Positions 43,751-55,060 of a stretch of DNA of 64,000 bases are shown here, piece by piece; positions within the stretch are counted from its first letter, which is position 1, and each line of letters begins with the position of its first letter. Both the position numbers and the translations under genes were made by a program. A model generated the notes under the pieces. It did no database searches, was not told the DNA's origin, and worked only from the letters and a program-made list of their open reading frames with translations. This DNA comes from Notamacropus eugenii (lineage: Eukaryota > Chordata > Mammalia > Diprotodontia > Macropodidae), in NCBI RefSeq assembly GCF_028372415.1, contig NC_092874.1, positions 57,201,865 to 57,265,864 of the forward strand. The letters run 5' to 3'.

Positions 43751-45274
43751 AAAAGGCTCTGTTTGGGATTACATTGGGATGGCACTTTGTACCATGAACT
43801 ATATTGTAAAAATCGAAGACTTATTTTACTTATGAAACTGTGGAAAAGAGTCTATTCCAGGTAATAAAGAACACAGTAACATCTGTAAATCAGCAAGTTG
43901 GGCAGGCACCTTTTCCTATCGACTTTTTCCCCATCTTTTGCCTAAAACTTTAAATGAGGAAAGAAATGGAAATTCAGCACGTCACCCTACACCTCTAAAA
44001 GAAATGGGAAGTCAGTTTAACAGGGAAGCCAGTCTACCTTCTTCTCTACTACTTTGCCTCCAAAAGACAATGCTCTTTTTTTTCTTTCCTACAGCAATTA
44101 AAGATACATATCTTGCTTTGAGTTACTTTGGTTCTTAATTGGTAGAACTGACATACCAAAAAGGCTCAGAGGCCAAGAAATCCCACAGGATTTTCCCCAG
44201 GACAATCTTGTCAAGTTTCAGGCTGATCATTTGGTTCCAAGTTCACTCTCACAGAATAGCTCTGGGCCAGCCATATGCAGAAGGAAAACTCCAGACAGCT
44301 GTATGTACTCCTACCCCCAATCCTTCATTTTTTGTTGGGATCCATTGAGCATGTTCTTTGCTGGGTTTGGGAAGGGAGGAGGGCACTGAAATTCTGAAGG
44401 ACGCTCAATAATGTAGAGCCCTTCCCAGTTTTTATGGAGGGAAGTGTCTACCTTTCAGTTAAGTTTCAAACTGGCATGAATATATATGCAGAGTGGCAAC
44501 CTTGGGGGCCATGCAACAAGAGAAGGCAGACTCCTAACCTTTCTGAATGTATCCATTAATGAAAAGCTAAAACCAGCCAATCCTCTTCATTTATTTCACA
44601 CAGCAGGAATGAACCAAATCCTCTTCATCTGTGCAGCTTTCACACATCTACAATTTCAACGAGCACACTCATACCATTTCTTCAGAAGAACAAGAGTGAT
44701 CCCCCTTACACCCCTTCACAAAAATCCTTTCAGTCCCTGCTTTAAAAAAAAAAAGAGGGGGCACCCAGTGCATACACATCTTGTGGACAGAAATGGTCAG
44801 GCGATTGCCCAGACTAGCTTAAAGGCAAGGCCTTAATGAAAATGTTTGCTAGGCCCCTGTATTGTGTGGGGGCACTTTGAAAAGCAGCTCTTTGTTAAAC
44901 TCCTTGATGCACAATGACAAATAAAAGCAGCCCACGTGGACTGGCGAGATTGTCCGCTTTGTATGGAATTGATATTTTGTGCAGTACTCTGGGGGAGTTA
45001 TGAATGGAAAGAGAGCAAGACAAGAGGCTGGCATTGTATTTCCTTCCCTGCTTTCAGCTGCTGGTCGGTAGAAATCTCTTTTCTCCTGGGGCAGGAACTA
45101 GTCCATTTTGCTGACAACACCTGTAAGTAGAAAATGCCAGTTTCAGATTGTACTGGAGCCAGGGAGGCTTCAGAATGTTGGGGCCTACAGAGACCTGGGG
45201 AAATTAAATAGTCTGAGATATGGAGGATGGGATGCTTTTGTCTCTGTGGAGGGAGCTTGATCTACCCTCCTCCA
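43751..45274. other. Unique DNA with an exon-like segment and a conserved-looking block
   Basis: Little repeat is recognised over 1.5 kb. 44830-45010 has CACGTG (about 44933-44938) and SOX-like ACAATG sites. An exon-like segment is at 45058-45122. A 116-codon frame at 44486-44836 has no homology I recognise. Confidence 0.4.
45058..45122 (+). other. Possible 65-bp internal exon (weak)
   Basis: A pyrimidine-rich acceptor (ttccttccctgctttcag) ends at 45057 and a consensus donor gtaagt begins at 45123. One frame is open across the segment (reading WSVEISFLLGQELVHFAD). I do not recognise the peptide, and 65 bp is not a multiple of three. It could be a lncRNA exon, a cryptic splice pair or chance. 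Confidence 0.15.
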
Positions 45275-45820
45275 ATCTCACCTCCATATCACTGCCAAAG
45301 TGATGCTGCTAATATACTGGTCTGACCTCATGACTCCTCTGCTCAAGAAACTCCTCTGGCTCATTTTGCCTCTAGGATGAAATACAAGTGCCTCAGTGGA
45401 ACATTTGAAGCTTTTCACAATCTGGCTCTAGGATACCTTTCCAGGTAATTACAAATCAACTCTACCTATTGAACTTTATGTTCCAGCCAAGCTGGCTCAA
45501 TGGCTTTTCTCTACACATGACATTCATTCTATCTCTTGATCCCATCTTTGCCCATGCCACTTTCCATTTCTGCAATGGTTTTTCCCTCTTCATACTTCTT
45601 CCTTCTGGAACCCTTGGTTCCTTCAAGGATTAGTCAAAGAAAAAGTTCAATTTCCTATGAGACCTCTACCAATACTCTTCTCTACTCTTATGGTTATCTT
45701 CTTTTTTATTTATTTAGCGAAATGTTTGCTTATCTAGGTAACATGGCATCCTACCCCCCCCATACCCAACCTGCCCTGCCATTATTGCAAGCTTTGTATC
45801 TCCAAGGTACTTAATCAATG
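45275..45820 (+). mobile_element. L2 LINE, about 550 bp to its 3' end
   Basis: cactgccaaagtgatgctgc, gacctcatgactcctctgct, ctctaggatgaaatacaagt, gccatgccactttccatttc-type blocks, then caagctttgtatctccaagg. Confidence 0.85.
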
Positions 45821-46599
45821 CAACCAAATCAAAGGAAGCAACTTAAACTCATCACTTGACCAATTCCTATTCAAGGAAGCATCAGATTCCCCAGCTACCT
45901 ATTTATGAGACAGTTCCATGCCCAAAGTTTAACTTCTTCAGATACCGTTGCATTTCAACTGATCCTTCATTGCCTAGGTTATTAAAAATTTTCAGCAGCT
46001 CTGCCACTAGCTTGCAAGGACCATAAAAATGAGTTATTGTAGCCCAGCCTTTGGCAGTTCACTACACCTTCCAATACATGTCCATGTTTCTTCATGTGCA
46101 AAATGAGAATGGTCCAGTCAATTGGAGATGTGCTACATATAGTCAGTGGAGCAACAAAGATATAGTTTTGTTTATTGTAGGCCACACATACACAAGAAAC
46201 TGGATCACAGCTCATCTCCTACCTTCACATTTCAGAAAGGAAGATTCGATAGCCTGTTTCTGGGAGGGAACCATTCCTCTGATGTTGTAATGGTTTGATA
46301 TATTACAATTCTAGAAAAGGTATGAAAAGGTCATGATTGTTCTTAGGAGTGAACTCAGTGTGTGTTTTGGTCAATACATATGGCCATCCAATGGAAGTCA
46401 GCTTTCAAATGTCATCTTAACCAAGAACTAGAAGCCAAGACAACATAAACTGGAGAGCTAGAAATGGAATAAATCTGTACTAACTTGGCCATCACAACTA
46501 AAATACATTCATAAAATGGACATTTTAAGGACTCTAATATGAAAGTTTCAATTTAACAGATTACTAGAAACCAAATGGATTGTCTTTTGTTATGATTGA
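45821..46599. other. No recognised feature
   Basis: Unique-looking DNA. Overlapping frames on both strands near 46000-46290 show no homology. Confidence 0.5.
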
Positions 46600-46720
46600 T
46601 AGCCTTGGCATGCTACTTCCTCTCTCAGGGGCTCTTGGTTTCCCCATTTATAAGATGAAAGGGCTGAATTAGATGGGCTATGAGGTACCTTCTAGGTCTG
46701 AGTGTTCGATCTTATGATTA
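46600..46720 (+). mobile_element. MIR3-like SINE fragment
   Basis: ttggtttccccatttataag, gctgaattagatgggctatg, gaggtaccttctaggtct. Confidence 0.75.
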
Positions 46721-46829
46721 AGGCAGTCACAACCAGAAATAACATGCACAATTAGTAGGCTGAAAACACAGGTAAAGACATAAACAACTAGAGGGAAGAA
46801 CATTCAAATTCAAATCACCTCTCTGATCA

Positions 46830-46920
46830 TTACTGCCTATGGGATCTTAGATAAAATCTGAATCTCACTACAAAATGGTGGCAGTTAGAATACATGGTCA
46901 CTGAGGTCAATCATCTCAAC
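46830..46920 (+). mobile_element. MIR3-like fragment, decayed
   Basis: gggatcttagataaaatctg and caaaatggtggcagttagaa fit the tail half of the SINE. Confidence 0.4.
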
Positions 46921-46954
46921 AACTACCAAGGTCTACTATGTCACTACCTCATAT

Positions 46955-47085
46955 TTTGTTTGTTTTTTGGAGACAAGTGACTTGCCCAGGGTCACACAGC
47001 CAGTAAATGTCTGAGGCTGGATTTAACTCAGTTCCTCCCAACTCCAGGGCCAGTGCTCCATCCACTGTGCCACCTATCTTCTCTT
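46955..47085 (-). mobile_element. Marsupial MIR-like SINE, short form, reverse strand
   Basis: Starts at a T-rich end (ttgtttgttttttggag), then gacttgcccagggtcacaca, gtctgaggctggatttaact, and head ccatccactgtgccacctat. It lacks the long 3' tail of the other copies, so it represents the shorter WSINE-like form. Confidence 0.85.
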
Positions 47086-47139
47086 TCTACCCAGTATTTC
47101 AATGGTGTGTACTCCTACAGGGAAGCAGTCCTCACTCTA

Positions 47140-47390
47140 ATAATAATAAATAATGCATAGCCCATGCTAATAACAATCATTCACAAACCACATTTCATAA
47201 TCATTCTAATGGTTTCCAAAGACCTCATAAAATAAGAAAAAATTACTACTGGGAAGAAGAAATTGTTAAGCTGTTAGAGAGTGAGAAATATTTACTTATA
47301 TCACGGCTTATACAGCAAGTCTAGAGTCAGGGTCAAAAAATGAGAACTCTTGAGTGCCTAGCTGCTGTGTTATCTACTTTAAGCACATTT
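47140..47390 (-). mobile_element. MIR SINE, decayed, reverse strand
   Basis: ataataataaataatgcata, then ttcataatcattctaatggt and a degenerate core, ending gtgcctagctgctgtg. Confidence 0.5.
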
Positions 47391-48376
47391 TAGAGCATCT
47401 CCAATTTAGTAAAGATCAGTGGGCTGAATTTTAAAGTCCAAACATTGTAGATGTCCAAGAATACTTGGAATTCGGCTTTAGCATGGCCTCATGCTTCAGG
47501 AGATCTCATTCAGTCTTTGAGTTCAAAGCAGGAAGGTCAGCTTGGCAATGGACTCTGAGTAAAGTGGTTTATTATGTAATGATTAGTGGTGGGTATGATG
47601 CATAGGGTTGGAATCAATAAGTAGGAGGCATTGAGCAAACAAATATGAGATAGGTGATGATGACAATGATATTCAGAGATCATTTTCCTTTGTGGGGAAA
47701 TGGTATCAGACACCAAGAAAGGCAAACTTTGAAGCAGAAAATTCTGAGGAACATGTTTGTATATGACATACACACACGTATTTAATAACACTATACTCAC
47801 ACTGACTAGAGAAAGCACAAAATCTCCTGCTCTGAAGTTTAGCATAAAAAAAGTAAGCAGAGGACAGAGAAAACTGAGAGGAACATATCTCCTCTAGGCC
47901 TCATTTTCAGGGACTGTTTGGTGACTTTGGTGATTCAGATCAAACTGGTTCCTTTTATCCCATAAGACATTCCTAACTCCTGCTGTAAAAATCAAGAATA
48001 TTTTTTAAAAAATTATTATTTTCTTGATAAGCCAATGATAGAGACACAATGTCCCCACCCCTTGCTAGCAAATGGCTCTAGATTTAGATGTTAAAAAGAA
48101 ATGGGGCTATCACATAAGAAACTTAAAAATAAATAAAAATTAATTAAAGAAATCTTTGCCATGTAACTGCTCTCCCTCTGGTCTGGCACACACAGTTGTT
48201 AGGATCAAACAGGGGAACACATACAGAAGTGCTACAGCATTTTTAGGATTATTACAATGAGAGCAAAACATTCTTTCTTCATTCAGCTTTATGGGGTATG
48301 ATGCAGGGTATGGGGGGTCCTGCATCTGGTAAAGTAGTCTGTGGAAAATTATGGAGAATGGGGATTAGCTTTAAAA
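47391..48376. other. No recognised feature
   Basis: Unique-looking DNA with A+T-rich runs near 48000-48020 and 48125-48148. Confidence 0.5.
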
Positions 48377-48512
48377 CAGGATTTCTTAACCTAGGGTTCA
48401 TGAACTTAAAAAAATTAATATAGTTTCCTTTGTAGTTCTATATATTTTATTTTATGCATTTACAAGCATTCTGAGATGAGGTCCATGACACAAAAAATGT
48501 TAAGAACTGGTA
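48377..48512 (+). mobile_element. Short hAT-like DNA transposon, internally deleted
   Basis: caggatttcttaacctaggg, tatattttattttatgcatt, ggtccatgacacaaaaaatg, ttaagaactgg. Same family as 22957-23144. Confidence 0.75.
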
Positions 48513-48589
48513 TCTTAAAAGAAGAAACGAGGGGACAAGGGAGATAAAGCAAGGTAATGAGCTCAGTGGCAGCAGCAGCACCGGTGAAT

Positions 48590-48795
48590 TTTGTCGTTTG
48601 CAAAACACTGTCATTCATTATTCCATTGAATCCCCACCACTCTGTTAGGTAGGTACTATAGGCATCATTGTAACAATGGGGAAATTGAGGCTCAGAAAGT
48701 TTATGTGACTTTACTGTGAACATACAGCCAATGCAAAGTGAGTTTTGAACCTACCTTATTTCAAGTTGAAACATCTCCCCATCACACCCTATGGC
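48590..48795 (-). mobile_element. MIR SINE, reverse strand
   Basis: ttattccattgaatccccac, ggtaggtactataggcatc, aatggggaaattgaggctca, gagttttgaacctacc. Confidence 0.8.
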
Positions 48796-50596
48796 TTTTT
48801 CTGATTGTGTAAGTGAGGACTCTATCCTCTAAGTGGCAGACTGCTTGATTTTTTCATGAGGAGACCCCAATAACATCCCAGTGATATCTGACATGATGGT
48901 TGCACTGAAAAGCCAAGTTTACTATCATCCACAATACTGAGACTACATTAAAATCCAAAGCTCAGAGCATAAAGCTAACTTTTGCAACGTAGTTTTTATT
49001 TCTAACTCTAGACATGAAAGAACTAGGATGCTCAGATGTAAAAGCTCATTTCATCATCACAAGAGAAACATGAAGCCACTTTATTTAGATTTTATTTTCC
49101 TTTGTTTTAAAACATAGACCCAAATTTCCTAATCTGCATACTATCCTGGGCAGGCCTAATTTAACTTGAAGACAAAAGACTTTACTGGTGGAGCATAGCT
49201 GAGCATCTCTCCCTTTTCCCACATCACCATCAGTTGAAAATAGGTTGCTTTTTTTTTAAAATCTGATTTCCCTCATGCTAAGACAGACAGTGGGTCTAGA
49301 AATATCCACTCCACCTTAGTCATGACAGAATGAATGAGCACTTTGAGATCTCTACCTATCTCTGCCACTTTGGAAGAGAATTCATTTAAGAGTATAAGGA
49401 GTTAGGGTTCTGTTAGGTGACTTTGCTCCTTCATTCAGTTCCAACTCATTTCTCATCAAACCAGGTTTGGCCTCTGGCTCCTTGCAGGTCAGCGATGGGG
49501 TCAAATGTGAAAGCGGAGCAGAAAGAACCTGGGGGGAAATGGGTCCTGTCATGAGTCTACTGGATCTCCAGATATCTTGGCTTGGTTCTGCTGCATTAGG
49601 AAGCAGGAAGGCCTATAAATCATAGTAATAACATCTGCCTATATTTATTTGGTCATGCAAACAATGCATGGTTTTTGTTGATAGGGACTGAAGCTGCCAG
49701 TCACAGCTAGGTCTGATGACCTCACAAACATAACCCCTGCCTTGGCAAGCGTGGCAGCAAATGGGCAGGCCCACAGAACCCCTCCTCTGGCACTGAGTCT
49801 TTAGAAGGCAGCTCGGATGCAGGGAGTATTAAGCAATGACAAAATGTGTTCTTTTCCACCAGTCACTGGCAGAGGCTCCTATTTCTTCAGATAAGAAAGT
49901 TGCTTTCCAAAATCGTTTGGCAGAATCTCTTAGAGACTTGTTTCTTCTGCTTTTTCCTAATTTAGAAACAGTCTTTCAAAAAAAAATGACATCAATGTGA
50001 GAAAAAACTAACTCTGATTTAATTTCCTATTTTTTTCATGGAAGACTTTGGAGTCTATCTCCTACAACGACTCAAATATCATGATAATGCTTTAGGGAAA
50101 AAAATTCAGTAAACAAAAGTGTGTATTCCCCGAGACCCCATTATTCTGAGTTCTATTACAGAAGCAACATGTGATATGAATAAAAGAGTTTATTAAAATC
50201 ATTTATAAGTAAAATGAACATAATATCTTGGTGATACAAGGACATAGATGAAAGCACAAGGGAGTATATACGTATGACTTAATAGAATAAAAGCTGTCAT
50301 ACACGTGTTAATGCACACAGAAACAGAAGAATGAGCAGTGTTAAGCTATAGTAAATGGTTATATGGCTTTAATTCTTCTTGATAATATGGAACTTCATGA
50401 TTCTTACTGAAGGATTTAAAAGCAGAGTCTTCTTTGGAATTTGCTTTCAAAATAGATCTTGGCTTCCTTTATTTGGCACCTGTAATAGGACAACACAGAA
50501 ACAGGTATCTGCAAAAATCCAGCTTCTTCCCAAAGGACTAAAATGCCAAGGGAATGGGGGTAGGTAGAGGTTACAGAACTACAAACAAAATGCATG

Positions 50597-50598
<2 letters not shown>
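48796..50598. other. Unique DNA with enhancer-like block
   Basis: No repeat is recognised over about 1.8 kb. 49560-49930 is the most conserved-looking part (see findings), including catgcaaacaatgcatg at 49654-49670, a POU/SOX-type composite. No gene is visible. Confidence 0.4.

Positions 50599-50668
<70 letters not shown>
50599..50668 (+). repeat. (GT)n-(GA)n compound microsatellite
   Basis: About 20 GT units switch to about 14 GA units with no spacer. Confidence 0.98.
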
Positions 50669-50671
<3 letters not shown>

Positions 50672-50974
50672 GAAAAAGCCCCCATCCACGCTAACTCCTT
50701 ATTTGTTCTTGGCTGTCAGGGGTTTCCGGCTGATCTTCTTTGATTTGTCGTTATTTTTTTTTGGAGGCTCTGGGTTTGCCTGCATGTGTCTGCCATAGAG
50801 GCTGTAGAGAAGAGAGAGAGATACAAAAATGTGAGATGTAGTCTATTCAGATAAAACAAGCTTCCATTGCTAGCGCTTTAAACAATGCATCAATCTCCAG
50901 AAATATTTAGTTATTACCCAGTCAAACAAAAGCAGGAGAGGTCACTTCTATTTTCTCTGGGTCACTGTGTTTTG

Positions 50975-51032
50975 AAACACACACGCACACACAGACACAC
51001 ACACAGACATGCACACAGACACACACACATCC
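50975..51032 (+). repeat. (CA)n microsatellite, interrupted by CAGA/CACG
   Basis: Alternating CA with ACAGACA and ACGC interruptions. Confidence 0.95.
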
Positions 51033-51798
51033 CTTAAAGCATCTGGATCTTATTTAGGGGTGAGACTCTCAGAATCCAACATTTGCACAAGAGCAAATAA
51101 GGAATTCTTTTTCCTCATGGAGACTGCTGAGCAGTCTAATAAGGAACTCACAGCTCCACAGGCTGTGAGTGTTTAAGTCGACAATGACAAAAATTGGGTT
51201 GAACTGGGGAGATAGAGTGTCCATTTAGAGAAAAGTGAGCATCCTAGCTAACCAGAAAGCCCAGGGGCTCGATAATGTGACAGAGAGCAGTGGTGTCAGA
51301 GGCGGCGCCTGCTGTTCCCTCATGATTGATGGTGCTGGGAGAGCTACCAACACATCAATGGCACATTAATAAGGACCACTGATTAAATGTTGACAAAGTA
51401 TCCTACAATTAAGGTGGATGGCATTCACTGCAAGTCTAAGCCAGTTCCATGGCTGGGAGGATTTAACTGAACACCAGATAGTAATTAATAGATAATTTAT
51501 GAGTAATCCTGATTAAACTAAATTAAAAGCCAGCCTAAAATAAATATACCTCCAACTTAACTTGCTATTGACTTAAGCTGCTTTTTGGAAAAGGGCTCTG
51601 TGGGTCCCTCAGCACCTCCTTGGGAAAGGAATGTTGTTTTCTCCTTGCTGAATTTCAGCTGTACTAACACATGCCTGTTGACATAAATCCCGGTTCCCTG
51701 TACAAGGTGTCCCCTGATAGGATTGTCCTCTCAGGTACATCTGATTCCTCTGTCCTAGCACTGTGCTAGGATGAACTTCTGGCCATGCGGGGTACAGA
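51033..51798. other. Unique DNA, strongest enhancer-like stretch of the window
   Basis: 51280-51560 carries many homeodomain-type sites (TGATTGAT at 51323-51330, TGATTAAA at 51380-51387 and 51510-51517, TAATTA at 51482-51487, TAATCC at 51504-51509) and no recognised repeat. Regulatory role is inferred. Confidence 0.4.
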
Positions 51799-51850
51799 GA
51801 TTTTTATTTATTTATTCATTTATTCACTCATTCATTTATTCATTCACTTA
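51799..51850 (+). repeat. (TTTA/TTCA)n microsatellite
   Basis: Tetramers TTTA then TTCA with minor changes. Confidence 0.95.
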
Positions 51851-51954
51851 CTTGTTTGGTTAGGTTAATGCCCTCGGTGTGTCTTTCCCCCTTGAGTCCT
51901 TGCAAACAGCTGTGGCTAACGGTGTTAACATTGCATTGGTGGCATCCTGTGCCT

Positions 51955-52245
51955 GAGACACTCTCCCTGCTCATCTCGGCTTCTTAGAATCCCTAGTTTC
52001 TTTCAAAGTTCAGATGGACTGCCATCTGCTTCCTGAGGTGTTTCTTGGTACCCCACCCCAGGTGCTAATGACTTCCCCTCTTTCCTTCCCCCAATTACCT
52101 TGTATCTACTTTGTTCATATTCAGGAGTACATGCTGTTTCTCTCAAAAGTATATAAACTTCCTGAGGGCAGGAGTTGATTCACTGTTGTCTTTGTATCAC
52201 GAGCCCCAGCAAAATGCCTGGGACCAAATTTTTGCTGATTGTTTG
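51955..52245 (+). mobile_element. L2 LINE 3' end
   Basis: gctcatctcggcttcttaga, ctgcttcctgaggtgtttct, aaacttcctgagggcaggag, gtatcacgagccccagc. Confidence 0.8.
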
Positions 52246-53105
52246 ATTGGGGAGAAGGGCTTGTACATTCTGTTGAGTAGGAAAGCCAGGGTCTGAACAT
52301 TATGGAAAGCATGTGGAATTGTCGTGAGAGTAAATTCAGGATAAATCTAAAACTGCCTGGTCTAAGTATGGTTTTTCATCAGGAAATCTGAAAGCACTCT
52401 GTCCACATTAATATCTCAGTGAAGCAGATGAGAATCACCTTTCCTTTGAAGGCTCCACAAGAGTTAAATGAGCTGTCCAACACTTTCAGAGTGAGTCACA
52501 AGCAAAGCTCCAAAAAAGTGACTCAGCCCTCAGCTCTAGTCATTACAGACTTCTGGCTGTGTAGGTGGGCTCTTTAGTTGAGTGTATTCTTAAATATTTC
52601 AGGGCAAGCCTCTCTGGCTCCAGCCCTGGAGCCTGGTCCAGTGTCTCAATGCTCAGAACATTTAGCCAAACAGACTTTCTGCTACTGGCACCTGTGGACA
52701 CCCCAGCCACCCTAAGAAACTTAGGGATGGATAAGCCTCTACTCCTGTACTTCAACTTGGCTTTCTGCAGATTGGTGGGGGGAAAAAAGAGCTGAACTTC
52801 TGAATTCAGGAACAACTGATGTTGGATGGGAGACCACGTTTTTAGGTGACCTTTCACCATGATCACACACCCTTTCCCATAATGTGATAAGTAGACAAGT
52901 CACCCGCCTGTCAAAACCTTCCCTGTACTGGATATTCAGCATTGGGTTAGTGTTTCTGACTACTAACTTGTTATATATATTGTTCTTGTGGCTGCTTGTT
53001 CACATACGGAGACTAGAAATGGATTCCTCGATGACTCAGATGATCCAAGACGACCCAACACATTCTACTTTGCATAACAGAATTTCGAGCTGGGGCAGAC
53101 AGAAA
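52246..53105. other. Unassigned DNA with unexplained open frames
   Basis: Overlapping frames on both strands at 52543-52866 (107 codons on minus, 76 on plus) have no homology I recognise and no clear splice sites. No repeat is recognised. Confidence 0.4.
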
Positions 53106-53372
53106 CAATCAGAGAATCGCCGAGTCAGAGTTGGAAAGGACTTAAAAGGGCAGCCTGTCCAGCCCACATCTGACTGTCCTCTAGAACTTGCGAGATAAAT
53201 GGTTATCCAGTCTTACTTGAAGACCTCTGTTGAAGGGAAACCACTCCACTTTGGGATAGCGCTAATTTTCAAGGATGGTCCTTTCCTTTTCTCAAGCCTA
53301 AATTTGCTTCTCTAAAATTTTATTCACTGTTCCTAATTCTGCTCTCTAGGATCAAGGAGAACAAGTCTGATC

Positions 53373-53532
53373 CTTCTGTGTGACCATCAGCAGGTTGTTT
53401 AATCTCCCGCTTACCTCAGTTTCTTCATCTACCACCCAAGGTTGTTGTAAGTCTTGAATGAGATAATAATTGTAAAGCACTTAGCATAGTGCATGACACA
53501 TAGTAAGCATTACATAAATGTTAGTTTATACT
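53373..53532 (+). mobile_element. MIR SINE nested in L3/CR1
   Basis: gtgtgaccatcagcaggttg, ctcagtttcttcatctacca, ggttgttgtaagtcttgaat, gcacttagcatagtgcatga. Confidence 0.85.
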
Positions 53533-53799
53533 ACTACATGACAACTCCTTAAATATTTGAAAATAGTTACTACCACCACTACTCCTCTCCAATCTCCTCT
53601 TCTTCAGGCTTAAACATCCTTAGTTCCTTAAAAGGATCTTCATGATTCTGAGACCCTGATCACCCTCCTATGTAGATTATCAATGTCCTTCCTGAAATGT
53701 GACACCTAGAAATGAACAAATACCCAGGAAAGGCCATGAACACAAGAGATGGCAGAGTCAACAGTGCCATTACTTTTCTAATTCTGGATAGTGTACCTC

Positions 53800-53997
53800 T
53801 ACAATGTTATCTAAGTTTGGCGTGGGGGTGGGGTGGCAGCCTCCAGAACTGAACTGTGTTTTAATGGATGAGGAGGGACTCCCTTTATAAATGTAGATCT
53901 CATCATCAGCTTGGCAGCTTCTAGGCTGACAGATTTGCCTGGGATAAAGTGACATAATCAGGATGTATAAGTGGTGGGACTTGAACCCAGATCATCC
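53800..53997 (-). mobile_element. MIR SINE nested in L3/CR1, decayed
   Basis: Weak reverse core, clearest at gtggtgggacttgaacccag and gcctgggataaagtgacata. Confidence 0.5.
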
Positions 53998-54879
53998 ATA
54001 ACATACTGTTGAATAATATTGAGCTCACAGTCTACTATGACAGCCAGATATTTTTCTGATTGTCTCTGTTATTTACCTATCATTCTCAGTCTTGTACTTG
54101 TGGAGTTGGGTTTTTGTACCCAATGGTAAGACTCTACCTAAATCCTCATTCATGACCTTTCAGATGATCAGATTGGATCCACCATTCTAGGCTGTCATTA
54201 CCTTTTTAACTGGGATTCTATCACAATGTTTTAGGTAGCCCTCCTGGCTTAGATTCCTTTGCAAAGAGGAGAAATAAGAAACAGCCCAGGGCTATAGCCT
54301 AGGGCTAAGCACATATCTCTGAGATATCTGATCTGAGATCACTTCCAAGGTGATGTAAAATGATTAATGACAACACTTGAGGGCAGTTCATTCAACCAGT
54401 TCTGCTCTTACCTAAGTCTACTACTGTCTAGCCCACACCTGTCCATCTTGTTCATAAGAACAGCAAGAAAGAGACTGGCAGAGGGTTGGCTAAAATCTAG
54501 GTAAACCATATCCATAGCAGTCTAGTAGATTTTCCCTTTCTTGGGAAGACAGCTGCCTTTTCCTATACCCTCTTCACTCTGGTTCTTTCAGCTCTTTTAA
54601 AGATCACGAACAACGGCTTAGAAATCACACCTGCCATTTCTTTCAGTACAATGGGAGGTGGATGTGTAGCTTCTCTGGGCTTGGTGAGCTGAACTCACCA
54701 AGGACGGCTAGGAACCAGCTCCCTAATTACTTGGAGTTCACCTGCTTTTTGGCCATTTTCATTGTCCTTCATAGTCTAAAGCTCGTTTTCTTTGGCAAAG
54801 AAAATAATTTGAGGAGTTCTGTTTTCTCTGCTGTCAAATATCACTGCTCCATTCACAATGGGGCAGCTAACAACAGATA

Positions 54880-55060
54880 AAGATATATCTATGTGTAGAT
54901 ATATCTATAGATTCTATATGTATATGTCTAGATACTTTATCTACAGACAGATCGATATTGATATCTCGAAAGATAGATCTCTCTTTACATTTCTCTTCTT
55001 TGATCTTCCCTTATAGATCAACAGATATCAATGTAATATAGATATCTCTCTATCTCCTTT
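54880..55060 (+). repeat. Degenerate (ATCT/GATA)n microsatellite
   Basis: Repeated ATATCTA and AGATATC units on both strands within the L3/CR1 copy. Confidence 0.75.

Noticed and set aside
44486-44836. 116-codon open frame
   Set aside because: No homology recognised. It contains a Lys run from an A-tract.
52818-52836. ttggatgggagaccacg resembles part of 5S rRNA
   Set aside because: Only about 16 bases match and neither the upstream nor the downstream 5S sequence is present.
52543-52866. Overlapping plus and minus frames of 76 and 107 codons
   Set aside because: No homology recognised; stop-free overlap on opposite strands fits chance in G+C-richer DNA.
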